DNA of 34,663 bases from an uncultured Roseovarius sp. (GCA_934501475.1 CAKSUL010000019.1:1-34663), one strand, 5' to 3'; shown: positions 7,889 through 17,001, counted from the stretch's first letter. Notes: a model not told the origin generated them from the letters alone. Made by a program: numbers and translations.

Positions 7889-7900
7889 GAAGGAAAACCG

Positions 7901-7972
7901 ATGAGAGCGATATTGCTTTGGCTGATCGGCGTTCCCATCTGGATAATCATCCTGCTCGCCTTTCTGACGTGA
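7901..7972 (+). CDS. 23-residue single-pass membrane microprotein
   Basis: ORF reading MRAILLWLIGVPIWIIILLA then FLT, ended by TGA at 7970-7972. The ribosome site AGGAAGG (7888-7894) begins at the stop codon of the previous gene and is 6 bases before the ATG, which argues strongly for translation and coupling. One N-terminal Arg precedes a continuous hydrophobic helix interrupted by a Gly-Val-Pro kink. It is the last gene of the three-gene membrane operon and is followed by a hairpin at 8007-8035. Function unknown. Confidence 0.7.
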   Translation: MRAILLWLIGVPIWIIILLAFLT

Positions 7973-8006
7973 CAACTCTAACGTAGCGACGACCAAATCG
8001 AAAGCG

Positions 8007-8037
8007 GGCCGCCCCCCGGATAAACCGGGGCGGCCTT
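8007..8037 (+). terminator. Hairpin terminator after membrane operon
   Basis: GGCCG at 8007-8011 pairs with CGGCC at 8031-8035, and CCCCGG at 8014-8019 pairs with CCGGGG at 8025-8030 around ATAAA, with two bulged C bases. The following T-tract is weak (TTGGT), so termination may be partial. Confidence 0.6.
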
Positions 8038-8133
8038 GGTGTCAGTGAAACCTGATCAATCGTTCCTGACAACCTGCATCACCGGCGGCCTGACCATTCA
8101 GGCCGCCAAGCACGGCAAAATGGGAGTGACCCT

Positions 8134-8997
8134 TTGAAACCGCTTCTGGAGCATAGCGCCAATGTCCATTCCCAATCCGGCGAGGATGGGATCCTGGGCG
8201 AGATCCTGACCCGTCTGGGTGTGCTTGGCGGCGCGAATGAAAAATGGTGCGTCGAATTTGGCGCCTGGGACGGGATGCACCTGTCCAATACCTACAACCT
8301 GATCTCCAATCACGGATTCCGCGCTGTCCTGATCGAGGGCGAGCGCAAGCGCTATGAGCAGCTCTGCCGCAATATCCCCTCGGATGACGTGATCAAGATC
8401 TGCCGCTTCGTGACGCTCGACGGCAAGAACCGGCTGGACGCGATCCTTGGCCAGACCCCGCTTCCCGAGGATTTCGACCTGCTTTCCATCGACATCGACA
8501 GTTGCGACTATCACGTCTGGCAAAGCGTCACCGCCTACCGGCCCAAGGTGGTGATCATCGAATTCAATCCCACCATACCCGTCGATCTGGCTTATGTGCA
8601 GCCGCCCGACTTCACGCTCAACCACGGCAACGGGGTCAAGGCGCTGGACAACCTTGCGCATGAAAAGGGCTATACGACGGTCTGCCTGACCCATGCCAAC
8701 CTGATCGCGGTGCGCAACGACCTGCTGGATGAGGTTCTGGACACACCACCCCCCGTGATCGAGGAGATGGCCGACACCGGGGCACGCCGGTTCATCTTTG
8801 TGGGCTATGACGGCACCGTGCTGTCGAATTTCGACAGCCTTCCCAACGAATGGCACCCGACGCGGATCGAAATGGGGGATCTGCAATTCCTGCCGCGGTT
8901 CCTGCGCAAATATACCGGGGCCTATACCCCGTTCCACTGGGCTGCCTTCGGCCTGCTGGATTATTGGCGCCGCCTGAAACGTCTGCTGCGCCGGTAA
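8134..8997 (+). CDS. FkbM-like methyltransferase-fold protein
   Basis: A 287-residue protein whose middle looks like a Rossmann methyltransferase of the FkbM type: KWCVEFGAWDGMHLSNTYNL resembles the SAM-binding motif I, GFRAVLIEGE the acidic end of strand 2, and DFDLLSIDIDSCDYHVW the DxD motif at strand 4. The C-terminal 50 residues are basic and aromatic (YWRRLKRLLRR). Such proteins often modify sugars or cell-surface polymers, but the substrate here is unknown. The start is TTG 8134, supported by GGGAG at 8122-8126; no in-frame ATG exists nearby. It appears to be a single-gene unit. Confidence 0.7.
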   Translation: MKPLLEHSANVHSQSGEDGILGEILTRLGVLGGANEKWCVEFGAWDGMHLSNTYNLISNHGFRAVLIEGERKRYEQLCRNIPSDDVIKICRFVTLDGKNRLDAILGQTPLPEDFDLLSIDIDSCDYHVWQSVTAYRPKVVIIEFNPTIPVDLAYVQPPDFTLNHGNGVKALDNLAHEKGYTTVCLTHANLIAVRNDLLDEVLDTPPPVIEEMADTGARRFIFVGYDGTVLSNFDSLPNEWHPTRIEMGDLQFLPRFLRKYTGAYTPFHWAAFGLLDYWRRLKRLLRR

Positions 8998-9282
8998 GGC
9001 GTTTCGCGAAACGCTTCAGCGCGAGGGCGGCATGCCCGTGACGGCGGGCGCAAACCGCGCAATGTCTGCAATCGCGGCCTGACGGGGCACAGGCATGGGT
9101 TGCGCGTCTCGCCTTGTTTTCAACATTTTCGCGAAGTAGATCACGAGGGTTGGCTCTTGCGAATACCAAGGGCCGCATTCTGGTATGTGCGAGTTCGATG
9201 AGTATGCAAGCCGATACGAAGAAACATTAGCACCATCCTGCTTCTATACGGCGTGGCAGGCAAAGCTGATCTATATGAGTAA
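8998..9282. other. 285-base intergenic region with a 16-base palindrome
   Basis: The perfect palindrome GCGTTTCGCGAAACGC occupies 8999-9014, directly after the TAA of the FkbM-like gene. The rest becomes AT-richer toward the sensor kinase start and probably holds its promoter, though no box is convincing. Confidence 0.55.
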
Positions 9283-11124
9283 ATGATGACCTGCCTGACG
9301 AGTTTGGAATTCTCAGCCGTACCCGCCGCTGTCGCGATCTTGTGGGCGATCTGCGCCATTGTCCTGGCCTGGGTTGTGCGCAACAATCACTTTGCCGGCA
9401 AGCCCGCCTTTGTGCTGGCATTCGTGGCGATGCTCTGGTGGCTCTTCGTGGTCGGGCTCGATTTCGCCTCACAGGGGCTGGCATGCAAGGTCGGCTGGTC
9501 CCTCGCCGCATGGCCCGCGATAACGTTGCTGCCGATCGCCTGGGCGTTCTTCGTGATCGACTACACGATGAACACCAGCCGAAACCGCAAGCCGCTCCGC
9601 CTTCTGCTCTATCTGGGCCTGCCATCGCTGACCAGCATCATCGCGTTCACGAATGACCGCACACTTCTGCTATACGGCACCGGCACCCGTCTGGTCGAGA
9701 ACGAGGGCGCCGAACCATATGTCATCTTTGACCACGGCCCGCTCTTTTATGTCATCGCTTCGGGGCTCTATGTCTTTGTGACGGCTGCGATGGCGGTGCT
9801 GATCTATGCCTTCCTGAAGGCTGACAAGACCATCCGGCCATTCCTGGGTGTGTTGTTCATCATCACGATCGCGCCCTTGACGGCCAATGTGGCCTATGTC
9901 GTCTGGGGGTTCACCGTTTTCGGGTTCGACCCGACGCCCTTCATGTTCGCCGTCGCACTTATCGCGTTCAGCTGGCTGCTGGTGAACAACACCATGATGG
10001 ATACCGAGGCCCAGGGACGGGCCCAACTGTTCTATGCCACGCAGGACCCGGTGATCATCATGGATGTCGTTGGCCGGTTTGCCGGGGCGAACGCGGCGGC
10101 AAGGGCCCTGTTCGATACCCAGTTGCCCGAGGATGGCGGCACATTGGGCCACCTGTACCAGATCGGCCCGATATTGAAATCGCTCGTGCAAACGGGCGAG
10201 CTCGGATCTGCGGAACCGATCCGTTTCGCGGAACGGATCTATGACCCGCGCGCCCTTCCGATCGCAAGCCCGATCCAGACGGCGGGAAATCTTCTGGGGT
10301 GGTCGGTGACATTGGTTGACATCACCGACAGGGAACATTCCGCCGAGGCGCTGCGTGAGGCCGTGGTGCGTGCCGAGGCCGCAAACCGCGCGAAATCCGA
10401 GTTTCTGGCCGTGATCAGCCATGAATTGCGCACCCCGATGACATCCTTGAAGGGCGGGCTGGATCTGGTGCTGCATGGCGTCGTCGGCGAGCTCAGCGAT
10501 CCGGTCCGGAACCTGCTGGGCATCGCCCAGAAGAACAGCGTCCGGCTGCAGAAACTGATTGACGATATTCTTGACCTCCAGAAACTCGATCTGAATGCGG
10601 TCACCCTCAAGCCACAGGCCCTGGACCCGACCCAATTCCTGCGTGAAACCATCCAGGAACACGAGGGCCACGCCGCCGAGGCCAAGGTGCGCATCTCGCT
10701 CAACTCGGATGTCGGGGACAGGCGGGTAAGTGCGGACCCATACCGCCTGAAACAGATCGTCGGGAACGTCCTTTCGAATGCGGTAAAGTTTTCCCCCAAG
10801 GGCGGGCATGTCGAATGCTCGGCCCTCGTGATGGACGACACGCTGAGGATATCAATCCGCGACAGCGGGATCGGCATCCCGGAAAACGCGCAGGACCAGG
10901 TTTTCGGGCGGTTCAGCCAGGTCGACAGTTCGTCGACACGCGCCTCCGAAGGGTCCGGTCTGGGGATGCATATTGCCAAACTTCTGATCGAGCGTATGGG
11001 CGGGGCCATTTCATATGAAAGCCGCCTTGGCGAAGGCACCACGTTCCACATCGACATAGCGCTGTCGCCAGATGATCTTCAGCGCCCCCAAGGCATTGCA
11101 GCGGCAGATCGAGTGACCGATTGA
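9283..11124 (+). CDS. Sensor histidine kinase with 7TM input domain and PAS domain
   Basis: A 613-residue membrane sensor. Residues about 10-230 form seven hydrophobic helices of the HisKA_7TM input type. A PAS-like domain follows (about 240-335, FYATQDPVIIMDVVGRFAGA). The dimerisation domain has SHELRTPM with phospho-acceptor H380, and the ATPase domain has the N-box IVGNVLSNAVKFSP, G1 DSGIGIP and G2 GSGLGMHIA. No receiver domain is fused and no response regulator gene is adjacent, so it is an orphan kinase here. The ribosome site is weak; ATG at 9283 or the next ATG at 9286 are both possible. The signal sensed is unknown. Confidence 0.92.
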   Translation: MMTCLTSLEFSAVPAAVAILWAICAIVLAWVVRNNHFAGKPAFVLAFVAMLWWLFVVGLDFASQGLACKVGWSLAAWPAITLLPIAWAFFVIDYTMNTSRNRKPLRLLLYLGLPSLTSIIAFTNDRTLLLYGTGTRLVENEGAEPYVIFDHGPLFYVIASGLYVFVTAAMAVLIYAFLKADKTIRPFLGVLFIITIAPLTANVAYVVWGFTVFGFDPTPFMFAVALIAFSWLLVNNTMMDTEAQGRAQLFYATQDPVIIMDVVGRFAGANAAARALFDTQLPEDGGTLGHLYQIGPILKSLVQTGELGSAEPIRFAERIYDPRALPIASPIQTAGNLLGWSVTLVDITDREHSAEALREAVVRAEAANRAKSEFLAVISHELRTPMTSLKGGLDLVLHGVVGELSDPVRNLLGIAQKNSVRLQKLIDDILDLQKLDLNAVTLKPQALDPTQFLRETIQEHEGHAAEAKVRISLNSDVGDRRVSADPYRLKQIVGNVLSNAVKFSPKGGHVECSALVMDDTLRISIRDSGIGIPENAQDQVFGRFSQVDSSSTRASEGSGLGMHIAKLLIERMGGAISYESRLGEGTTFHIDIALSPDDLQRPQGIAAADRVTD

Positions 11125-11282
11125 GTGACCGACCTTGTGCCGGGCAGGCCCTGACATATGGTGATTTGCTTGGCGATTGCGCCCGCTCGGCCTCGCATCC
11201 GCGCCCATCTCATCCCTGACGCCGTTTCGATGTGGGGGGTGTCCGGCATCCGATGCGCGCCTCGGATCAATTGCAACATGCC

Positions 11283-11765
11283 CTAACGCCCGGTGCGCGC
11301 CCAGGCCATTTGCGCCGCGGTTTCGACCGCGCAGGGGCGCACCGCGCGCAGGCGGGCCAGCGCGGTATCGGCGTTTTCGCCCGCCTCGACCATCAGGCGC
11401 AGCGCGGCCATGCCCGATCGCCCGCACCCGCCCCGGCAATGGATCAGAACCCGCCCGCCCCCGCGCAGCGCCGCGCGCGCCGCCGCGCTGGTCTGTGGCC
11501 AGCGGTCGCGCGTCAGCTTGCCGGGGGCCGAGAAATCCTCGACCGGGAGATGCATCCAGCGGCTGCCCATGTCCTGAATATCCGCCCCCAGATCACCCGC
11601 GCCATGCGCCAGCATTTCCAGATCGGGCGTGAGGCTGATCACCAGCGCCGGCTTCCAGTCGCGCAGATGCGCCAGATCGCCGTCATAATCACCATCCTGC
11701 CCCGGCAACGGCGCCAGCGCCAGAATGCCGTCCCCGACCGCCAGCGCATATATCACAAAGCTCAC
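11283..11765 (-). CDS. Protein tyrosine / dual-specificity phosphatase-like protein
   Basis: A 160-residue protein with the cysteine phosphatase loop HCRGGCGRSGM (HCx5R), so the nucleophile is the Cys of HC and the Arg of GRS binds phosphate. An upstream Asp in MHLPVEDFSAP fits the general-acid loop. Substrate is unknown; protein phosphatases and inositol-phosphate-type enzymes share this motif. The start is GTG at 11763-11765, behind a GGGGAC purine run and 17 bases after the stop of the metallopeptidase gene, so the two are probably one operon. Confidence 0.82.
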   Translation of the reverse strand: MSFVIYALAVGDGILALAPLPGQDGDYDGDLAHLRDWKPALVISLTPDLEMLAHGAGDLGADIQDMGSRWMHLPVEDFSAPGKLTRDRWPQTSAAARAALRGGGRVLIHCRGGCGRSGMAALRLMVEAGENADTALARLRAVRPCAVETAAQMAWARTGR

Positions 11766-11782
11766 CGTCCCCGTCCCCCGCG

Positions 11783-12634
11783 CTAAAGCCGCGTCGCGGC
11801 AAAGGTGTCACAGGCCTGCATGTCGCCGCTCTGGTATCCGGTGGCGAACCAGCGGCTGCGCTGCTCGGAGGTGCCGTGGGTGAATGTATGCGGGCGGGGC
11901 ACCTGCCCTGCCGCCTCTTGCAGGTGGTCGTCGCCGATCCGGCGCGCAGCGTTCAGCGCCTCTTCCAGATCGCCGGGTTCAAGCAGCCCCTCGACATGGC
12001 TGGCCCAGACCCCCGACAGGCAATCGGCCTGCAATTCCAGCCGCACGGTCAGGGCGTTGGCCTCTGTTTCGCCGGCCTGCTGGCGGGCGCGGTTGACCTC
12101 GGACAGGATGCCCAGCTCGTTCTGCACATGATGCGCCACCTCATGCGCGATCACATAGGCGGCGGCGAAATCGCCCTTCGCGCCCAGACGTTGCGAGAGC
12201 GTGGCAAAGAACTCGGTATCGAGATAGGCCTTGCTGTCGAGCGGACAGTAAAACGGCCCCGTGGCACCCGATGCGCCGCCACAGGGGCTTTGGGTCATGT
12301 GGGAAAACAGCACCAGGACGGGGGCGGTGTATTCCATGTCCAGCTGCGCGGCAAAGACCTGTTCCCAGACGGTTTCGGTGGTGGCAAGGACGCGTTTGCT
12401 GAACTCGCCCGCCTGCTGTTCCTGCGCCGATAGCTCACGCGCGGCGCCCCCGGGGGCCATGGGCGATTGCCCCTGCAACAGCGGCGTGACGTCGATCCCG
12501 GCGAAATAGCCGATGGCCAGCACCACCAGCAGCCCCACGCCACCGATCCGCGCGCCGCCGCCGCCAACGCCACCGCGCCCCGACCGGCGGCGATCCTCGA
12601 CATTGCGACTGCCGCGCACACCCCTTAACCGCAT
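11783..12634 (-). CDS. YpfJ-type neutral zinc metallopeptidase
   Basis: A 283-residue membrane-anchored protein. The N-terminus is basic (MRLRGVRGSRNVEDRRRSGR), then Gly-rich, then a single transmembrane helix (IGGVGLLVVLAIGYFAGI, about 30-48). The catalytic part holds the zinc motif HEVAHH in AAYVIAHEVAHHVQNELG, and the family-typical PCGGASGATGPFYCPLD and QADCLSGVWA. ATG 12634 has GGGAGAGGGG just upstream; the longer frame reaching 12892 overlaps the divergent gene's region and is unlikely. The physiological substrate of this family is not established. It lies upstream of the phosphatase in the same direction. Confidence 0.9.
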   Translation of the reverse strand: MRLRGVRGSRNVEDRRRSGRGGVGGGGARIGGVGLLVVLAIGYFAGIDVTPLLQGQSPMAPGGAARELSAQEQQAGEFSKRVLATTETVWEQVFAAQLDMEYTAPVLVLFSHMTQSPCGGASGATGPFYCPLDSKAYLDTEFFATLSQRLGAKGDFAAAYVIAHEVAHHVQNELGILSEVNRARQQAGETEANALTVRLELQADCLSGVWASHVEGLLEPGDLEEALNAARRIGDDHLQEAAGQVPRPHTFTHGTSEQRSRWFATGYQSGDMQACDTFAATRL

Positions 12635-12846
12635 ATACCCCTCTCCCAACATGGCCGCGAAACGCGCGCGGCCATCCTGCCTAGCGCGGTTCGGATGCTC
12701 CACTATAGCGGCCTTCGGCGCATTGGCAAAAGGCTTTGACAACTCATCGCGCGCATCCCGATTCCCGCTTGAAACCCGCCAGCGGGGCGCGGACAATGGA
12801 TCTTGTGCGCAGGCGCAACGACAAAAGACCCCGAAAGGAGACCCGT

Positions 12847-13794
12847 TTGGCCGGTCATCATCATCACGTCGATCCCGAGGCCGGCGATGCACGGGTGTTC
12901 TGGGCCATCATGGTCAATCTGGGCCTGACCGTCGTACAGATCATCGGCGGCCTGCTGTCGGGCAGTCTGGCCCTGATCGCCGACGCGGTTCACAACCTCT
13001 CGGATGCGCTGTCGCTGATGATCGCGTTCTTTGCCCGCAAGATCGCGCGCCGCCCCGCCGATGCCTCGATGACATTCGGCTATGGCCGCGCCGAGATCGT
13101 CGCCGCGCTGGTCAATTATACCTCGCTGATCATGATCGGCCTCTATCTGGTCTATGAGGCGGTGGTGCGGCTGTTCGATCCGGTCGGTGTCGATGGCTGG
13201 ATGGTGGTCGTGATCGCGGCGATTGCGCTGATCGTGGATGTGGTGACGGCGCTGCTGACCTATACGCTGTCGCGCCAGAGCATGAACATCAAGGCGGCGT
13301 TTCTGCATAACGTGGCGGATGCGCTCGGCTCGGTCGCGGTGATTTTCGCCGGGACGCTGATCCTGCTTTATGACTGGCGGCTGATCGATCCGTTGGTCAC
13401 GCTGCTGATCGCGGGATACATCCTCTGGCAGAGCTTTGCCGGCATCTCTCCGGTGATCCGCATCCTGATGCTTGGCAGCCCCGAGCGTCTGGATGCCCGG
13501 ACCGTCCTTGCGCGCATCGCGCAGACCGATGGCGTCAGCGGCGTGCATCATCTGCACCTGTGGCAGATGCAGGAACATGCCACCGCGCTTCAGGCGCATC
13601 TGGTGATCGCGCCGGACCGCTGGCAGGAGGCGGACGCGATCAAGCAGGCGGTCAAGGCGCTGCTGGTCAGCGACTTCGACATCGCGCACAGCACGCTTGA
13701 ACTGGAATGCGCGCGCCACGCCTGCATCGGGGCCGACGCGATCGGGCATGGCGCGGACACCACGACACCCGACGCCCCGGCACATGCGCATTGA
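12847..13794 (+). CDS. Cation diffusion facilitator (zinc-type) efflux transporter
   Basis: A 315-residue CDF exporter, which moves Zn2+ or a similar metal out of the cytoplasm in exchange for protons. It has a His-rich N-terminus (MAGHHHHVD), six membrane helices, and the metal-site motifs HNLSD in helix 2 and HNVAD in helix 5; the HxxxD pair predicts zinc preference. The C-terminal cytosolic domain is intact and ends with another His/Ala-rich tail. The start is TTG 12847, because AAAGGAG at 12834-12840 is spaced 6 bases from it; an in-frame ATG at 12736 would overlap the divergent promoter region. Confidence 0.92.
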   Translation: MAGHHHHVDPEAGDARVFWAIMVNLGLTVVQIIGGLLSGSLALIADAVHNLSDALSLMIAFFARKIARRPADASMTFGYGRAEIVAALVNYTSLIMIGLYLVYEAVVRLFDPVGVDGWMVVVIAAIALIVDVVTALLTYTLSRQSMNIKAAFLHNVADALGSVAVIFAGTLILLYDWRLIDPLVTLLIAGYILWQSFAGISPVIRILMLGSPERLDARTVLARIAQTDGVSGVHHLHLWQMQEHATALQAHLVIAPDRWQEADAIKQAVKALLVSDFDIAHSTLELECARHACIGADAIGHGADTTTPDAPAHAH

Positions 13795-13926
13795 CGCCGA
13801 TGGTGCGCAGGCGCGCGGGCGACAAAACACCGGCGCGGGCGCGCCCACGGCCCAGTCAGCGGTGGACCTTGAGCGCGCGGGCAACTACCCTCACCCCCTG
13901 ACATCCCGAATCCGGCAGACGCATAC

Positions 13927-15726
13927 ATGACCGACACAGCCCAACCCGCCTATCAGGTGCTCGCCCGTAAATACCGCCCCGAGGTCTTTGCCGATCTGGT
14001 CGGGCAGGATGCCATGGTGCGCACCCTGAAAAACGCCTTTGCGGCGGACCGCATCGCGCAGGCCTTCATCATGACCGGGATCCGGGGCACCGGGAAAACC
14101 ACCACGGCGCGGATCATCGCCAAGGGGATCAACTGCATCGGCCCCGACGGCACCGGCGGCCCGACGACGGAACCCTGCGGGCAGTGCGAACATTGCACCG
14201 CCATCATGGAGGGGCGCCATGTCGATGTGCTGGAAATGGACGCCGCCTCGCGCACGGGGGTGGGTGACATCCGCGAGATCATCGACAGCGTGCAATACCG
14301 CGCCGCCAGCGCGCGCTACAAGATCTACATCATCGACGAGGTGCATATGCTGTCCACCTCGGCGTTCAACGCGCTGCTGAAAACGCTTGAGGAACCGCCC
14401 GCCCACGTCAAGTTCATCTTCGCCACCACCGAAATCCGCAAGGTGCCGGTCACCGTCCTGTCGCGCTGTCAGCGATTTGACCTGCGCCGGATCGAACCCG
14501 AAGAGATGATCGCCATGATGCGCCGGATCGCCGCCGGCGAAGGCGCCGAGATCAGCGATGACGCGCTGGCCCTGATCACCCGCGCCGCCGAAGGATCGGC
14601 GCGCGATGCGACCTCGCTTCTGGATCAGGCGATCAGCCATGGCGCGGGCGAAACCACCGCCGAACAGGTGCGTGCGATGCTGGGGCTGGCGGATCGGGGC
14701 CGGGTGCTGGACCTGTTCGACATGATCATGAAGGGCGACGCCGCCGCGGCGCTGACCGAACTGGGCGCGCAATATGCCGAAGGCGCCGATCCGATGGCGG
14801 TGCTGCGCGATCTGGCCGAGATCACCCACTGGATCAGCGTGGTCAAGATCACCCCCGAGGCGGCGGATGATCCCACGATCGGCCCCGATGAGCGCCTGCG
14901 CGGTCAGGAGATGGCCGAAAAGCTGGCGATGCGGGTGCTGGCGCGGATGTGGCAGATGTTGCTCAAGGCGCTGGATGAGGTGGCGGATGCGCCCAATGCG
15001 ATGATGGCCGCCGAAATGGCCGTGATCCGCCTGACCCATGTCGCCGACCTGCCCACGCCCGAGGAATTGCTGCGCAAGTTGCAAAGCGCCTCACCGGGGT
15101 CCGGCCCGGCCCTGCCGCCCGCGGGCGGAGGCGGTGGTGGTGGTGGCGGCGGCGCGGCGTCCGGCCCTGCCAGCGCGGCCCATTCCGACACCGCCATGAC
15201 CGGCGCGGCGCATACAAGGCCGGTGGCCAGCGGGCGCGGCAGCGGCCCGACGGCCTCAGCGGCACCGATGCAGGATGTCTCGGCGGCGCTGGCGCATTAC
15301 CCGACATTCGAGCATGTGGTCGAACTGATCCGCTCGAACCGCGACGTCAAGCTGCTGGTCGAGGTGGAAACCAACGTGCAACTGGCCGCCTATCAGCCGG
15401 GCCGGATCGAATTCGTGCCCGCACCCGACGCCCCCGCCGATCTGGCGCATCGGCTGGGATCGGCGCTGCAACGCTGGACCGGCAACCGCTGGGCGGTGAC
15501 ATTGGTCAATGAGGGCGGCGGCGAAACCATCGCCGCGCGCCGCGACGCCGCCGAAACCGCCCTGCATGACGAGGCGCGCGAACACCCGCTGGTTCAGGCG
15601 GTGCTGCTGGCCTTTCCGGGCTCTGCGATCAAGGCGGTGCGCACCGCCAGCGATCAGGTCGCCGAGGCGCTGGCCGACGCCCTGCCCGAAGTCGATGACG
15701 AATGGGACCCCTTTGAAGAGGACTGA
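13927..15726 (+). CDS. dnaX: DNA polymerase III subunit gamma/tau
   Basis: A 599-residue clamp-loader ATPase. It starts MTDTAQPAYQVLARKYRPEV, the family's typical opening. It has Walker A GIRGTGKTT (residues 51-59), a zinc module with CGQCEHC, Walker B IIDEVHM, and sensor-1 region FIFATTE. The tau-like C-terminal half follows a low-complexity linker with ten consecutive Gly residues (encoded at 15124-15153). No A-rich slippery sequence of the E. coli type is seen near the gamma boundary, so a short gamma form is not predicted by that mechanism. It heads the dnaX-ybaB-recR block. Confidence 0.97.
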   Translation: MTDTAQPAYQVLARKYRPEVFADLVGQDAMVRTLKNAFAADRIAQAFIMTGIRGTGKTTTARIIAKGINCIGPDGTGGPTTEPCGQCEHCTAIMEGRHVDVLEMDAASRTGVGDIREIIDSVQYRAASARYKIYIIDEVHMLSTSAFNALLKTLEEPPAHVKFIFATTEIRKVPVTVLSRCQRFDLRRIEPEEMIAMMRRIAAGEGAEISDDALALITRAAEGSARDATSLLDQAISHGAGETTAEQVRAMLGLADRGRVLDLFDMIMKGDAAAALTELGAQYAEGADPMAVLRDLAEITHWISVVKITPEAADDPTIGPDERLRGQEMAEKLAMRVLARMWQMLLKALDEVADAPNAMMAAEMAVIRLTHVADLPTPEELLRKLQSASPGSGPALPPAGGGGGGGGGGAASGPASAAHSDTAMTGAAHTRPVASGRGSGPTASAAPMQDVSAALAHYPTFEHVVELIRSNRDVKLLVEVETNVQLAAYQPGRIEFVPAPDAPADLAHRLGSALQRWTGNRWAVTLVNEGGGETIAARRDAAETALHDEAREHPLVQAVLLAFPGSAIKAVRTASDQVAEALADALPEVDDEWDPFEED

Positions 15727-15829
15727 TCCCGCTGCCGCCAGGCGCATTGATGCGTGCGCCGCCTTGCCCTGCGCGCCGCGCGACCGTATCTAGCACCTGA
15801 CACCGCAACACATATCCCGGAGGGAAAAC

Positions 15830-16174
15830 ATGTTCAAAGGACTGGGCCAAATGGGCGACATGGCCAAAATGATGAAGGCCGCGCAAGAGATGCAGACCAA
15901 GATGGCCGCCCTTCAGGAGGAAATGCACATCCTCACCGTCACCGGTGAATCCGGGGCCGGTCTGGTCAAGGCCGTGGCAACCTGCAAGGGCGAACTCAAG
16001 AGCCTGGACATCGACCCGTCGATCTTTTCGGGCGACGACAAGGAAGTCGTCGAAGACCTGATCCTGGCGGCGATCAAGGATGCCCAGCAAAAGGCCAGCG
16101 ACCGCGCACAGCAGGAAATGAGCAAGCTGACCGAAGGCATGGGCCTGCCCAAGGACATGAAACTGCCCTTCTGA
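15830..16174 (+). CDS. ybaB: YbaB/EbfC nucleoid-associated protein
   Basis: A 114-residue DNA-binding protein of the YbaB/EbfC family, which forms a tweezer-shaped dimer on DNA. The family pattern is clear: MFKGLGQMGDMAKMMKAAQE, a long first helix, then GESGAGLVKAVATCKGELKS and LDIDPSIF, and a C-terminal helix. GGAGG precedes the ATG (about 15820-15824). It lies 103 bases after dnaX and 48 bases before recR, the usual bacterial order. Confidence 0.96.
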   Translation: MFKGLGQMGDMAKMMKAAQEMQTKMAALQEEMHILTVTGESGAGLVKAVATCKGELKSLDIDPSIFSGDDKEVVEDLILAAIKDAQQKASDRAQQEMSKLTEGMGLPKDMKLPF

Positions 16175-16222
16175 GGCGCTTCAGCCGCGCCGCGCGGCCA
16201 GCGCGCCGAAAGGATCGAGCAA

Positions 16223-16816
16223 TTGAACGGCACCCGCGACATCGAGACCCTGATCGAGATGATGGCAAAACTGCCCGGCCTTGGCCCGCGCTCGGCGCGG
16301 CGCGCGGTACTGCACCTGATCCGCAAGCGCGATCTGAAACTGATCCCGCTGGCCGACGCCATGCAGAGAGTGGCCGCAACCGCGCGCGAATGCAGCAATT
16401 GCGGCAATGTCGGCACCACCGAGATCTGTGACATCTGCCTGGCGGAAAAGCGCGCCACCGGCCTGCTCTGCGTGGTCGAGGACGTGGCCGACCTCTGGGC
16501 GATGGAGCGCACGGGCGCCTTCAAGGGGCGCTATCATGTGTTGGGCGGCACGCTGAGCGCGCTGGACCAGATCGGACCCGAACAGCTGCGCATCCCGCAT
16601 CTGATCCGCCGGATCGAATCCGAGAACATCACCGAAGTGATCCTGGCGCTGAACGCCACGGTCGACGGGCTGACCACCGCGCATTACATCGCCGATCAGA
16701 TCGAGGACCGCGTGCGCCTGACCTCATTGGCGCAAGGCGTGCCGATCGGCGGTGAACTGGATTACCTGGATGACGGCACGATCAGCGCGGCGCTGATGGC
16801 ACGCAAGGCATTGTGA
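16223..16816 (+). CDS. recR: Recombination mediator protein RecR
   Basis: A 197-residue RecR, which works with RecF and RecO to load RecA on gapped DNA. It has the N-terminal helix-hairpin-helix ([20 protein letters not shown]), a four-Cys zinc motif ([16 protein letters not shown]), and a Toprim domain with [20 protein letters not shown]. The usual GGxLSxLDGIGP region reads [14 protein letters not shown]. The start is TTG 16223 with AAAGGA about 8 bases upstream; no in-frame ATG lies near. Third gene of the dnaX block. Confidence 0.96.
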   Translation: MNGTRDIETLIEMMAKLPGLGPRSARRAVLHLIRKRDLKLIPLADAMQRVAATARECSNCGNVGTTEICDICLAEKRATGLLCVVEDVADLWAMERTGAFKGRYHVLGGTLSALDQIGPEQLRIPHLIRRIESENITEVILALNATVDGLTTAHYIADQIEDRVRLTSLAQGVPIGGELDYLDDGTISAALMARKAL

Positions 16817-16865
16817 CGGCCTGCCGGATCATGACATCTCGGGACGTGACATGTTGTCCTGCGCC

Positions 16866-16879
16866 ACCCCGCGTGGGGT
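16866..16879 (+). terminator. Short hairpin downstream of recR
   Basis: ACCCC and GGGGT pair around GCGT, followed by TTTG. Weak, but it is the only hairpin with a short T-run between recR and the convergent ornithine decarboxylase gene. Confidence 0.35.
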
Positions 16880-17001
16880 TTGACGAAACATGCAGCACGC
16901 TTTGACAGGCCGTCACAGGCCTGACGGGCCGTCGCGCCCAGTAATGCGCGACAGCCCGTATCGGTGTGATCCTGCTTGAGGGGTTTCCTGCGCGACGCGC
17001 G

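Noticed and set aside
8999..9014. parS (ParB-binding) site
   Set aside because: The ParB consensus TGTTTCACGTGAAACA has two more central bases; only the GTTTC/GAAAC halves agree.
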